DNA of 64,000 nucleotides from an uncultured Bacteroidales bacterium (GCA_947303465.1 CAMYYI010000008.1:1-64000), one strand, 5' to 3'; positions 44,073-52,496 are shown, counted from the first letter of the stretch. Notes: generated by a model not told the origin, from the sequence alone. Numbers and translations: made by a program.

Positions 44073-44195
44073 CTACCACTCTATCTGGTCAGAATCAGTA
44101 AAATCTTCAAGATCAGTACCTGCAAGGCTGTTGCAAAGCAACTGCTCCAGTTCTTTGTCCAGAACTTCGGCTTCCGGGTGTACGTAATACTTCAT
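44073..44195 (-). CDS. Small acidic peptide (40 aa), first gene of the surface operon
   Basis: No named family recognised. 40 residues: KYYVHPEAEVLDKELEQLLC, then N-S, a short linker, and an acidic tail with DLEDFT and a final Trp. It matches the 49-residue ORF at 29794-29943. Pro7, Glu10, Leu19-Leu20-Cys21 and Ser23 align without gaps at identical spacing, followed by EDFT and a C-terminal Trp. It has no signal peptide. A promoter box lies 17 nt upstream and the lipoprotein start is 11 nt downstream. The shared sequence and shared placement argue that this is a real gene. Role unknown. Confidence 0.72.
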   Translation of the reverse strand: MKYYVHPEAEVLDKELEQLLCNSLAGTDLEDFTDSDQIEW

Positions 44196-44212
44196 AAGAA
44201 AAGCTTAAAGTA

Positions 44213-44220
44213 CAAATATA
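44213..44220 (-). promoter_or_regulatory. Promoter -7 box for the six-gene surface operon
   Basis: Minus-strand TATATTTG, exact TAnnTTTG, 17 nt before the small-peptide start at 44195. A TTG 15 bp upstream is closer than the usual -33 spacing. Confidence 0.55.
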
Positions 44221-44231
44221 CCATTATTTTT

Positions 44232-44263
44232 TTTGCAATTCACGTTTTTCCTCGCCATATTTG
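44232..44263 (+). promoter_or_regulatory. Promoter for the STAND-type ATPase gene
   Basis: TTTG (44232-44235), 20-bp spacer, CATATTTG (44256-44263), one mismatch to TAnnTTTG. It is divergent from the surface operon promoter. Confidence 0.5.
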
Positions 44264-44286
44264 CGTAACATTTTTGTTTTGCGGGC

Positions 44287-45438
44287 ATGGAATCTCCATT
44301 TGTATATAGCCGGCCGGTAAGCGGACGCTGGTTCATAGGGCGCAAGACCGAGTGTGCCGTATTGTCCAATCTGCTCAACAACGGGGAAAACGTGGCTCTG
44401 TATGAGCCTCCCAAGGCGGGCAAGGATTCCCTTTTGCAACAGGTCTTTTCATCCCTGAAACCGTTTGAAGGTCAGTATCGCGTAGTCCGCGTGCCCCTGA
44501 TGAACGTGCGCAGCATCAGTGCATTCTGCCTGCGACTCGGGGCGGAAGTCCTCAAAGCCTGCGGTTCCACATCTGCGGATTACACTGCCCTTGCGGCGGA
44601 GACGCTGGGAGGTACTCATTTCGTATTTGACGAGCTGGCATGGCAGGGGGGCGGGGAAGTCCTTTCCCTGGGCTGGGACATAGACGACGAGGATCTCCGT
44701 GCCATGGTCACTCTCCCTTACCGGGTGGCCCGGCACTGCGGTTATCGCCTTTTCGTTTGCCTGGACGAGTTCCAGAGCGTTATGCTCACGGAAGACGGAG
44801 ACCGCATCTGCCACATCATGCAAGATGTTTTCTCATGCCGTTCAGAAGAGGACAGGAGGTCTGCGAGCTACATATTCAGCGGCTCTCAGGTAAATGCCAT
44901 GCATGAGATTTTCGGTAGGCGGAAACTGTTTTACAGGCAGGTGGAGAGGGTAAAACTGGAAGAAATAGATTCCAAGGAGATAGCCGATTCCATTAACCGT
45001 GGCTTCCTGTCCGGCGGCAAGGTGGTGGAAAGGAACCTGATTCTCGGGGTATGCAGCCTTTTCAAGAACAACGTCTACTATATAAACTGTTTTGCAGCGA
45101 TCTGCGACTCGCTTTCCAAGGGCTATATCATGGAGCCGGTACTCAACGAGGCCCTGGAAAACCTGCTGGCAATTCATCAGCCCCGTTTCCGCGCAATCAT
45201 GTCCGACCTTACCACCTTCCAGGTCTCGCTGCTCCGCGCTGTGATAGACGGTTATACGCGTTTCAGCAGCGCAGAGGTCATACGGCGCTACGAGCTCAAC
45301 TCTTCTGCGAATGTCCGGCGACTGAAGGACGCACTCTGCAAAAAGGAGATCCTGTTTTTCGACAGTGAAGACGTGCCCCACATCCTGGACCCTCTGTTCG
45401 AGTATTGGGTTACAAAATATTATTTTGAAATTCAATAA
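44287..45438 (+). CDS. STAND/ArcA-like AAA ATPase with C-terminal winged helix
   Basis: A 383-residue cytoplasmic ATPase. N-terminal WFIGRKTECAVLSNLL is the usual lead-in. The Walker A is YEPPKAGKDSLLQQV (about 40-54), a variant of the GxRRxGKTSL form, and the Walker B is LFVCLDEFQSVM. YIFSGSQVNAMHEIF is the sensor segment typical of these archaeal-type STAND ATPases. The C-terminus (about 305-375) looks like a winged helix (YTRFSSAEVIRRYELNSSANVRR) and ends LDPLFEYWV. The role is unknown; such ATPases are common and scattered in Bacteroidales. It diverges from the surface operon, so a regulatory link is possible but unproven. Confidence 0.78.
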   Translation: MESPFVYSRPVSGRWFIGRKTECAVLSNLLNNGENVALYEPPKAGKDSLLQQVFSSLKPFEGQYRVVRVPLMNVRSISAFCLRLGAEVLKACGSTSADYTALAAETLGGTHFVFDELAWQGGGEVLSLGWDIDDEDLRAMVTLPYRVARHCGYRLFVCLDEFQSVMLTEDGDRICHIMQDVFSCRSEEDRRSASYIFSGSQVNAMHEIFGRRKLFYRQVERVKLEEIDSKEIADSINRGFLSGGKVVERNLILGVCSLFKNNVYYINCFAAICDSLSKGYIMEPVLNEALENLLAIHQPRFRAIMSDLTTFQVSLLRAVIDGYTRFSSAEVIRRYELNSSANVRRLKDALCKKEILFFDSEDVPHILDPLFEYWVTKYYFEIQ

Positions 45439-45453
45439 TAATTACTATCTTTG
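45424..45453 (+). promoter_or_regulatory. Promoter for rplU-rpmA
   Basis: TTTG (45424-45427), 18-bp spacer, TATCTTTG (45446-45453), exact -7. The -33 element falls inside the end of the ATPase gene. Confidence 0.65.
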
Positions 45454-45464
45454 CGGTCCATTTT

Positions 45465-45524
45465 ATGACCGAAGAGCACGTAAAGGGCTGCCGGAAGGGC
45501 AGACGCTCCAGGCCCAAACATTAA
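45465..45524 (+). other. rplU leader with possible 19-codon upstream ORF
   Basis: The leader between the promoter and rplU is about 80 nt. It holds an ORF of 19 codons (MTEEHVKGCRKGRRSRPKH), strongly basic at its end, and a CTGCC/GGCAG hairpin (about 45488-45502). Ribosomal protein leaders often fold to bind the protein product, so this may be an L21 autoregulatory leader. The ORF may be chance. Confidence 0.35.
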
Positions 45525-45536
45525 AAAATTTGTTTG

Positions 45537-45848
45537 ATGTACGCAATCGTAGAAATTGCAGGCCAGCAGTTTAAAGTTGAGGCTGGCAACGAAATCTTTG
45601 TGCAGCGGCTCGCCGATGCCAAGGGTGCTGACGTAGAGTTCGGCAAAGTGCTTCTCGTCGCTGACGGTGAGGCTGTCAAGGTCGGAACTCCGTATGTGGA
45701 GGGAGCCGTTGTAAAGGCTACCGTTATAGATGATGACGCCAAGGCAGACAAGGTTCTCGTTTTCAAGAAGATCCGTCGCAAGGGCTTCCAGAAGCTCAAC
45801 GGTCATCGTCAGAAGCTTACCAAGATTAAAATCAACGCAATCGCTTAA
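45537..45848 (+). CDS. rplU: 50S ribosomal protein bL21
   Basis: A 103-residue 23S rRNA-binding protein. The ATG at 45537 is preferred over the TTG one codon earlier. [18 protein letters not shown] is the family N-terminus and the end carries [20 protein letters not shown]. rpmA follows 5 nt later, the universal pairing. Confidence 0.97.
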   Translation: MYAIVEIAGQQFKVEAGNEIFVQRLADAKGADVEFGKVLLVADGEAVKVGTPYVEGAVVKATVIDDDAKADKVLVFKKIRRKGFQKLNGHRQKLTKIKINAIA

Positions 45849-45853
45849 GAATT

Positions 45854-46114
45854 ATGGCACACAAAAAAGGTCAATCCAGTTCAAAGAACGGACGTGAGTC
45901 GCAGAGCAAGCGCCTGGGTCTCAAGAAATTCGGCGGCGAGGTCGTTAAGGCCGGCAATATCATCGTCCGCCAGAGGGGTACGGTCCACAATCCTTCCACC
46001 AACGTGGGCATGGGCAAGGACCACACTCTCTACGCACTTATTGACGGTACCGTCAAGTTTACTCGCAAGAGAAACGACAAGTCCTACGTTTCCGTAGTTC
46101 CCTTCGAGAGCTAA
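45854..46114 (+). CDS. rpmA: 50S ribosomal protein bL27
   Basis: An 86-residue protein that reaches the peptidyl-transferase centre. [20 protein letters not shown] is the family start with no cleavable extension of the Firmicutes type. It is followed by [20 protein letters not shown] and the GKDHTLYAL core. It is the second gene of rplU-rpmA, followed by a terminator hairpin. Confidence 0.98.
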   Translation: MAHKKGQSSSKNGRESQSKRLGLKKFGGEVVKAGNIIVRQRGTVHNPSTNVGMGKDHTLYALIDGTVKFTRKRNDKSYVSVVPFES

Positions 46115-46137
46115 GCCCGTAGGAATCATGTAAACCA

Positions 46138-46176
46138 ATGACTTGCACTTCGTTCCCGGGGTTGCAGGTCATTTTT
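46138..46176 (+). terminator. rplU-rpmA terminator
   Basis: ATGACTTGCA (46138-46147) pairs with TGCAGGTCAT (46163-46172), with one wobble pair, around a 15-base GC-rich loop, then T-rich sequence. It ends 20 nt before serS. Confidence 0.8.
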
Positions 46177-46195
46177 GCTTAAAAACCCGTCAGTC

Positions 46196-47467
46196 ATGTT
46201 GACACTCAAGATGCTTCGCGACGACCCTCAAGCGGTTGTCGAAAAACTGAAAATCAAGAATTTCGATGCCCAGCCTATAGTCGACAAGGTGCTCGAGCTG
46301 GACTCCATTCGCCGCAACTGCCAGACAGAGAGCGACGCCCTCCTGGCCCAGCAGAAGCAGAAGGCCGCCGAGATAGGGTCCCTCATGAAGCAGGGCCTGA
46401 AGGATGAGGCGGAGAAGGCAAAGGCCGCCGTGGCCGAGCTCAAGGCACGCTCCGGCGAGCTGCTCGCCCGGATGGACGAGGCCGCCTCCGAGATGGAGAA
46501 CAACCTGGTGCTCCTCCCCAACATCCCTTGTGCACTCGTCAAGCCCGGCAAGGGAGCCGAGGACAACGAGGTGGTGAAGATGGGCGGCCCTGAGGTAAAG
46601 CTGCCGGAAGGGGCTCTGCCGCACTGGGAGCTTGCAAAGAAATATGACATCATAGATTTCGACCTCGGCGTCAAGATCACCGGCGCCGGTTTCCCCGTCT
46701 ATAAGGGCAAGGGCGCGAAGCTTCAGAGGGCTCTTATCAACTTCTTCCTGGACTGCAATACCGCAGCCGGTTACAAGGAGGTCGAGCCGCCCGTGCTGGT
46801 TAACCGCGACTCCGGTTTCGGTACCGGCCAGCTGCCCGACAAGGAGGGTCAGATGTACCACGCAGAGGTGGACGATTTCTATCTCGTTCCTACTGCCGAG
46901 GTGCCTGTAACCAACATCTTCCGCGATGTCATCCTCTCCGCCGAGCAGATTCCCCAGCGCCTTACGGCCTACACCCCTTGCTTCCGCAGGGAGGCCGGCT
47001 CCTATGGCAAGGACGTCCGCGGCCTTAACCGCCTGCATCAGTTCGACAAGGTGGAAATAGTCCGCGTAGAGAAGCCGGAGGACAGCTATAAGGCTCTCGA
47101 CGAGATGGTCGCACATGTGGAGGGCATAGTGAACAAGCTCGGTTTGAAATACCGCATCCTGCGCCTCTGCGGCGGGGATATGTCTTTCACTTCCGCTATT
47201 ACCTACGACTTCGAGCTCTGGAGCGCCGCTCAGGGCCGCTGGCTGGAGATAAGCTCCGTGAGCAATTTCGAGACTTACCAGAGCAACCGTCTGCACTGCC
47301 GTTACCGCGACGCGGAAGGCAAGACGCAGCTTGCGCATACGCTGAACGGCAGTTCGCTGGCCCTTCCGCGTGTGGTCGCCGCCCTGCTTGAGGACAATCA
47401 GACCCCGGAGGGAATAATCATCCCCGAGATCCTCCGTCCCTACACGGGCTTCGACAAGATTGACTAA
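46196..47467 (+). CDS. serS: Seryl-tRNA synthetase
   Basis: Class II aminoacyl-tRNA synthetase. Start 46196 (MLTLKMLRDDPQAV) is chosen; an upstream TTG would fall in the terminator. The 423 residues have an N-terminal antiparallel coiled-coil arm for tRNA(Ser) (about 30-100) and a catalytic domain with motif 2 PCFRREAGSYGKDVRGLNRL. Motif 3 is within NGSSLALPRVVAALLEDNQ. The C-terminal GIIIPEILRPYTG is typical. Its last 8 nt overlap ruvC. Confidence 0.97.
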   Translation: MLTLKMLRDDPQAVVEKLKIKNFDAQPIVDKVLELDSIRRNCQTESDALLAQQKQKAAEIGSLMKQGLKDEAEKAKAAVAELKARSGELLARMDEAASEMENNLVLLPNIPCALVKPGKGAEDNEVVKMGGPEVKLPEGALPHWELAKKYDIIDFDLGVKITGAGFPVYKGKGAKLQRALINFFLDCNTAAGYKEVEPPVLVNRDSGFGTGQLPDKEGQMYHAEVDDFYLVPTAEVPVTNIFRDVILSAEQIPQRLTAYTPCFRREAGSYGKDVRGLNRLHQFDKVEIVRVEKPEDSYKALDEMVAHVEGIVNKLGLKYRILRLCGGDMSFTSAITYDFELWSAAQGRWLEISSVSNFETYQSNRLHCRYRDAEGKTQLAHTLNGSSLALPRVVAALLEDNQTPEGIIIPEILRPYTGFDKID

Positions 47468-48017
47468 GTCCAGAACTATACTCGGCATAGATCCCGGAAC
47501 CAACCTGCTTGGTTTCGGGATTGTGCGTGTAGATGACGCAGGCAAGCCTAATTTCGTGGATATGGGCGTGCTGGACCTGCGCCGGGTAGATGACATCTAC
47601 GAGAAGCTCCGCATCATTTATGAAAAGGTGGATGCCCTTTGCGAGCTCCACCGCCCGGACGACCTGGCAATAGAGTCTCCTTTTTATGGGCGCAACGCAC
47701 AGGTAATTTTCAAGCTCGGACGCGCTCAGGGGGCGGCCATGACGGCGGCCCTCAGACACGGTGCCAGGGTTTATGAGTATGCCCCGCGCAAGGCCAAGCA
47801 GGCTATCTGCGGGAACGGTGCGGCCAGCAAGGAACAGGTTGCCATGATGGTTGAGAAGACGCTTGGCATAAACATAGAGGCAAAGCATCTGGACGCTACG
47901 GATGCCCTGGCCATTGCCATGTGCCATTATTACGTTCTCAGCAGTCCGCTTTCCGGAAAGTCTTCTGGCGGTTCCTGGGAAAAGTTCGTTGCGAACAATC
48001 CGGACAGGGTGAAGTAG
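47460..48017 (+). CDS. ruvC: Holliday junction resolvase RuvC
   Basis: Endonuclease that cuts Holliday junctions with RuvAB. The 185 residues show the four acidic active-site residues: Asp11 in LGIDPGTNLLGFG, Glu72 in LAIESPFYGRNAQ, and Asp145/Asp148 in HLDATDALAIAM. The start is TTG at 47460, overlapping serS by 8 nt; no ATG or GTG is available before the catalytic Asp. The C-terminal tail is slightly extended. Two palindromic repeats follow the stop. Confidence 0.95.
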   Translation: MTKSRTILGIDPGTNLLGFGIVRVDDAGKPNFVDMGVLDLRRVDDIYEKLRIIYEKVDALCELHRPDDLAIESPFYGRNAQVIFKLGRAQGAAMTAALRHGARVYEYAPRKAKQAICGNGAASKEQVAMMVEKTLGINIEAKHLDATDALAIAMCHYYVLSSPLSGKSSGGSWEKFVANNPDRVK

Positions 48018-48041
48018 ATCCTTCACTTCGTTCAGGATGAC
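48017..48041 (-). repeat. GTCATCCTGA-type palindromic repeat
   Basis: Minus-strand GTCATCCTGAACGAAGTGAAGGATC, directly at the ruvC stop. It belongs to the same family as the copies at 48066, 52515, 52981, 54103, 59239 and 59278. It faces the next copy in inverted orientation. Confidence 0.75.
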
Positions 48042-48065
48042 AATTGTTCAAGATAATAAACCACT

Positions 48066-48101
48066 GTCATTCTGAGACAGATGAAATCTGTCGAAGAATC
48101 T
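48066..48101 (+). repeat. GTCATTCTGAG repeat with nested hairpin
   Basis: GTCATTCTGAG ... CGAAGAATCT interrupted by ACAGATGAAATCTGT, a small inverted repeat. It lies in the 121-bp gap between ruvC and the barrel gene. With the inverted copy at 48017-48041 it could fold into a terminator-like structure. Confidence 0.7.
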
Positions 48102-48138
48102 TTAAACTTTTACTATATTGGCGCGTCTAACTGCTGAT

Positions 48139-51084
48139 ATGAAATATTTTAAGATAGTTACAGTGCTGTTGGCACTGATGGTTGGTGCCACCGCAATGGC
48201 GCAGAATCGCGTGAGTGCGGTGCTTGTTGATGAGTCCAATGGCGATCCTGTAGGATTCGCCACCGTTTCCCTTACCCGCGAGGGGCAGCAGAAACCGGCC
48301 AAGTACGTTCTGAGTGACGCGGAAGGCAAGGTGGAGATTACCGGCGTAAGGGCTGGAACCTATCACTTCAAGGCCGAGCTCCTTGGCTATGTGAGCTACG
48401 AGAAGGAGATCAAGGTGCCGGATGTTAAGGACCTGGGCGAGATTCGTATGAAGCTTGACCGGGAGCAGCTGGATGCCGCTTCCGTATCGGCGGTCGGCAA
48501 TCCCATCATCATCAAGAAGGATACTATCGAATACAACGCATCCTCTTTCAAGACCACGGACAACGACGTGTTGGAGGACCTGCTGAAGAAGCTCCCCGGA
48601 GTGGAGGTCTCGGAAGATGGCGCCATTACGGTTAACGGGCAGACTATCAGCAAGATAACTATTGACGGCAAGACCTTCTTCCTGGACGATCCACAGCTGG
48701 CTTCCAAGAATATTCCTGCCAAGATAGTCAACAAGCTCAAGGTTATCCAGAAGAAGTCCGAGCAGGCTGAGTTTACCGGCATAGACGACGGCGAGGAGGA
48801 GCAGGTCATCGACCTGAGCATCAAGCCCGGCATGATGAAGGGGGCCTTCGGCAACATTATGGCAGGCGGCGGTCACGATGTGCCTTCCACTGATGTTCAG
48901 GGAGACTGGCGCTACCAGGGAGCCGCTTTCGTGGGCAAGTTCACGGACAAGACCCAGCTGTCTTTGATTGCCAACGCCAACAATACCAACAACCGGGGAT
49001 TCAACGATCTGGCCGGCAATATGATGGGCGGAATGCGCGGCGGTGGCGGCGGATTCGGCGGCGGACGTGGAGGCAACTGGAACGACAACGGCATTACGGA
49101 ATCCTGGATGGGTGGCGTAAACGGCGCGTGGACCCTCTTTGACAACAAGATGGACCTCAGCGGCAACTATCTGTACAACAACACCCACAAGCTGGTGGAG
49201 GAACAGAAGGCCAAGACCACCTATCTGGAAGACCATAACATGATTTCCGATTCGGAGGGTACCAACGATACCCAGTCCTGGGGGCACAGGGTTGGCATGC
49301 GTTTGGAACACAAGTTCTCTGAGAATACGTCGATTCTCTTTGAGCCTCAGCTCAACTTCGGCGGCGGCCATTTCGATCAGAAAAGTTTATCCTCTACGGA
49401 TTATGACTATCTCAACGGCGGCCCGTCTGTTAAGATTAACGAAAGCAACTCCGTGAATTTCGGTGATAATAAAAACCTTAATACCAGCGGGTTCTTTCTG
49501 CTGCGGCAGAGGCTCGGCATTCCAGGCCGTACCCTCACAGCCATGACTCGGTACAGCTACTCCAACAATGAGCTTAACAGCACCAACAAAGCAACTGTGC
49601 TTTCTGGAGGCTATGACGACGCGACCGGTACCTGGGGCAACGTGGATCCTACTTACCAGACCATAGAGCAGCTGAATACAAGTTCCAGCATCTTCGGCCG
49701 TGCCACGTACACGGAGCCTCTGGGAAACCATTTCTACATAGAAGCGAATTATGCCTACCACTGGTCCAGGTCATCATCCGTGAAAGATACCTATGACATG
49801 CTCAACGACGGTGCGAAAGATGAATTCTATTCCAGCCGTGTGGTCAACGATAACAAAATGCACAACCTGGGCGCCAACGCCCTCTACCAGACGGACAAGA
49901 TGCGTTTCCAGCTCGGATTTTCCGCAAGGTGCGTGACTACTCACAACGAGACTACCAGGGCGGGAAAGGCTCTCGATCCCTACGATGATCCTAACCGCTG
50001 GCGCTTTGCACCCCAGGGAATGTTCTGGTGGGAGATGAGCGAAGATGCGAATATGCGACTGTTCTACCGTGGATCTTCGGAACAGCCCAGCGTGTCCAAA
50101 CTGATTCCGGTACCCGACAATACCGACCCTCTGAATATTGGATTCGGTAACCCATATCTTTTCCCGTATTTCAGTCACAGCCTACGCGGCGAGTACCGCT
50201 ATTCCAACAGGAGGCAATTCTCGTCCGTCAATGTGCGTTTCGATGGTGGTTATGTTCAGGATCCTATTGTAAACGCAATATGGTATGGTTCCAACGGCGC
50301 CCAGTACACCATGCCGTTCAACGGCCCAGATTCGTTCAATGCAAGCGTGAACATGTTCGCTAACCTTCCTATCAGCCACTCGAATTTCTCCATTAGCGAC
50401 ATGACGAGGGTGAGCTACAACAAATCTTCTTCTCTCGTAGGAGGAGATGATGTATCATCCCAGATAGGCAATTATTACAATGCCGCCACTGGCGATATGG
50501 ATTACGACAACTTCCTGAAATCATACAATCTTGGACAGTTCAAGTTCACTGAGAACACCACACGCACCTTCAGCGCTACCGAGCGCCTCCGCGTGACCTA
50601 CCGCAGCGATGACCTGGAGCTGTCTCTGAGCGGCCGCACACGAATGAACAAGAGCTGGTACTCCATCTCGGATGTGTCCGACAACACCATGACTTTCAAC
50701 AACCAAATCCGCGCTACAGCCAACTGGACCTGGGATCTGGCGGGGCTCACGTTGAAGAGCGAATACAACTTCAACTGGTACGACGGATATGCAAGCAACC
50801 TGAATTATGAACCCGAGCATATCCTGAACGCGGAAATCCAGAAACTGCTGTTCAATAACAAGGTCACTCTTGCATTGAAGGGTTACGACATACTCGGACA
50901 GGCAAAGAACCTCAGCGTCTCGGATAATGCAAACTATCACTCCGAGACCATCAACAACACTCTGGGCCGTTATGTCATACTGTCCCTTACCTGGCGCTTC
51001 GGCACTTTTGACAGGGATAAGATGCGTCCCCGCGGAATGGGTCCCGGCGGTCCTGGCGGTCCCGGCGGCCCCGGTAGAAGATAA
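48139..51084 (+). CDS. Outer-membrane TonB-receptor-like beta-barrel protein
   Basis: A 981-residue outer-membrane protein. Start 48139 (MKYFKIVTVLLAL) gives a signal peptide ending TAMAQ; the upstream TTG only adds residues in front. A carboxypeptidase-regulatory-like domain (about 24-100) is followed by a plug-like region (NDVLEDLLKKLPGVEVSEDG; TIDGKTFFLDD) and a long barrel. This matches the family often annotated as outer-membrane beta-barrel or TonB-dependent receptor without a SusD partner. It has Gly-rich loops (MMGGMRGGGGGFGGGRGG) and ends in an unusual RPRGMGPGGPGGPGGPGRR tail instead of an aromatic residue. It is a single gene with a terminator behind. The ligand is unknown. Confidence 0.82.
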   Translation: MKYFKIVTVLLALMVGATAMAQNRVSAVLVDESNGDPVGFATVSLTREGQQKPAKYVLSDAEGKVEITGVRAGTYHFKAELLGYVSYEKEIKVPDVKDLGEIRMKLDREQLDAASVSAVGNPIIIKKDTIEYNASSFKTTDNDVLEDLLKKLPGVEVSEDGAITVNGQTISKITIDGKTFFLDDPQLASKNIPAKIVNKLKVIQKKSEQAEFTGIDDGEEEQVIDLSIKPGMMKGAFGNIMAGGGHDVPSTDVQGDWRYQGAAFVGKFTDKTQLSLIANANNTNNRGFNDLAGNMMGGMRGGGGGFGGGRGGNWNDNGITESWMGGVNGAWTLFDNKMDLSGNYLYNNTHKLVEEQKAKTTYLEDHNMISDSEGTNDTQSWGHRVGMRLEHKFSENTSILFEPQLNFGGGHFDQKSLSSTDYDYLNGGPSVKINESNSVNFGDNKNLNTSGFFLLRQRLGIPGRTLTAMTRYSYSNNELNSTNKATVLSGGYDDATGTWGNVDPTYQTIEQLNTSSSIFGRATYTEPLGNHFYIEANYAYHWSRSSSVKDTYDMLNDGAKDEFYSSRVVNDNKMHNLGANALYQTDKMRFQLGFSARCVTTHNETTRAGKALDPYDDPNRWRFAPQGMFWWEMSEDANMRLFYRGSSEQPSVSKLIPVPDNTDPLNIGFGNPYLFPYFSHSLRGEYRYSNRRQFSSVNVRFDGGYVQDPIVNAIWYGSNGAQYTMPFNGPDSFNASVNMFANLPISHSNFSISDMTRVSYNKSSSLVGGDDVSSQIGNYYNAATGDMDYDNFLKSYNLGQFKFTENTTRTFSATERLRVTYRSDDLELSLSGRTRMNKSWYSISDVSDNTMTFNNQIRATANWTWDLAGLTLKSEYNFNWYDGYASNLNYEPEHILNAEIQKLLFNNKVTLALKGYDILGQAKNLSVSDNANYHSETINNTLGRYVILSLTWRFGTFDRDKMRPRGMGPGGPGGPGGPGRR

Positions 51085-51102
51085 TCCGAAGATTTATTAT
51101 AT

Positions 51103-51129
51103 GGCGCGGCGTTTTGTCGCGCCTTTTTT
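51103..51129 (+). terminator. Terminator of the barrel gene
   Basis: GGCGCG (51103-51108) pairs with CGCGCC (51118-51123), followed by six T. It lies 19 nt after the stop. Confidence 0.85.
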
Positions 51130-51161
51130 GTATATTAGCAGATTGTAAAGCTAATCGCATC

Positions 51162-52496
51162 ATGGCACAAGTTAAACAGACCAAACACAGTTTCAAGTAC
51201 TGGCAGTGGAGAGTCATAATCTGCTCGATGATAGGCTACGCGATGTTTTATTTCGTGCGTAAGAATTTCTCCTTTGCCATACCTCTGTTGCAACAGGTTT
51301 ATCCGGAAATCACCAAGGCGCAGTTCGGCGCCATCATTTCTGCAGGCGGTATCATCTACGGAATCTCCAAGCTCATAAACGGAGTGATAGGGGACCGTAC
51401 CAACGCAAGATGGCACCTGGTAATCGGCTTGGGCGTTTGTGTGGCGGTGAACCTCTTCTTCGGATGGACGGACAAGCTCACCACGCTGATTACCGGCGCT
51501 CAGGGCGGTCCCGACTTCATAGGCGGCTTCGTGACCATAATGTCTGTGCTGTATATTATCAACCAGATATTCCAGGGATGCGGGTTCGCACCATGCAATC
51601 ACCTGATGGTCAGCTGGGTACCTCCGCATGAGCTGGCTACCAAGATGAGTATCTGGAATACTTCGCACAGCATCGGGGCCTTCGTGGCTGCAGTCATCTG
51701 CGGCTACCTTACAAGCTGGCAGCTCTGCTTCTGGGTCCCTGCATGCATATCGCTCTTCGGAGTATTCTTTATAATAGTCACGCTGCGCGATACGCCCAAG
51801 TCCGTAGGTCTCCCGGAACTGCCAAAGGTTGAGGGAGAGCTGGACGAGAGCAAGGGCAAAGACAAGAAGGAATGGCGCAAGTTCCTGCTGCACAAGGTGT
51901 TCCTCAATCCTGTAATTTGGATTCTTGCTCTTACTGACCTCTTTGTTTATGTTGTCCGTTTTGCCATCCTGGACTGGGGCCCTTCCATGCTCCAGGATAT
52001 GGGCCTGAGCCAGGCGCTGTCCGGATGGACGGTAGCCATCTTTGAAGTGGCGGGCTGCCTGGGTATGATATTCGCCGGCTATGTTTCCGACAAGTTCTTC
52101 AAAAGCCGCAGCCAGAGGGTCTGTGCCATAGAAATGGTGATTGTAGCGGGCTGCCTTGTAGCTCTGCACTTCATTCAGGACATGCACACGCCGGTGCTTT
52201 TCCTTACCGTTCTGGCACTCGCCGGCTTCTTCCTTTACGGCCCCCAGGCCCTCTTGGGAGTAATTGCTTCCAACGAGGTTAGCAAGAAGGCCGCTTCTTC
52301 TGCAGTGGGAATTATCGGCTTCATGAGCTATTTCAGCACCCTTATCACCGGTTATCCCCTTGGTAAGTTTGCAGATACTTACGGCTGGCATCCCATTTTC
52401 ATACTCATGGCGGGCGTATCCGTAATTGGTTTCCTTCTCATTCTGACTCAGTGGAATCTCAAGGACCGTTCCCGCAGCCTCGCCGCCGAAGAATAG
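51162..52496 (+). CDS. MFS organophosphate:phosphate antiporter (UhpC/GlpT-like), second copy
   Basis: Inner-membrane transporter of 444 residues and about 12 helices. Start 51162 (MAQVKQTKHSF) is preferred to a more upstream start inside the terminator. It shares the SFKYWQWRVIICSMIGYAMF and YFVRKNFSFAIPLL opening, the GISKLINGVIGDR loop and the WGPSMLQDMG region with the paralogue at 9171-10577. Substrate is probably a sugar phosphate or glycerol phosphate. It lies 50 nt upstream of ptsH with only a palindromic repeat between, so it may be co-transcribed with the phosphotransferase genes. Confidence 0.84.
   Translation: MAQVKQTKHSFKYWQWRVIICSMIGYAMFYFVRKNFSFAIPLLQQVYPEITKAQFGAIISAGGIIYGISKLINGVIGDRTNARWHLVIGLGVCVAVNLFFGWTDKLTTLITGAQGGPDFIGGFVTIMSVLYIINQIFQGCGFAPCNHLMVSWVPPHELATKMSIWNTSHSIGAFVAAVICGYLTSWQLCFWVPACISLFGVFFIIVTLRDTPKSVGLPELPKVEGELDESKGKDKKEWRKFLLHKVFLNPVIWILALTDLFVYVVRFAILDWGPSMLQDMGLSQALSGWTVAIFEVAGCLGMIFAGYVSDKFFKSRSQRVCAIEMVIVAGCLVALHFIQDMHTPVLFLTVLALAGFFLYGPQALLGVIASNEVSKKAASSAVGIIGFMSYFSTLITGYPLGKFADTYGWHPIFILMAGVSVIGFLLILTQWNLKDRSRSLAAEE

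Noticed and set aside
46138..46195. Riboswitch or T-box before serS
   Set aside because: The hairpin is followed by T-rich sequence directly after rpmA and is too short for a T-box; it is better read as the rpmA terminator.
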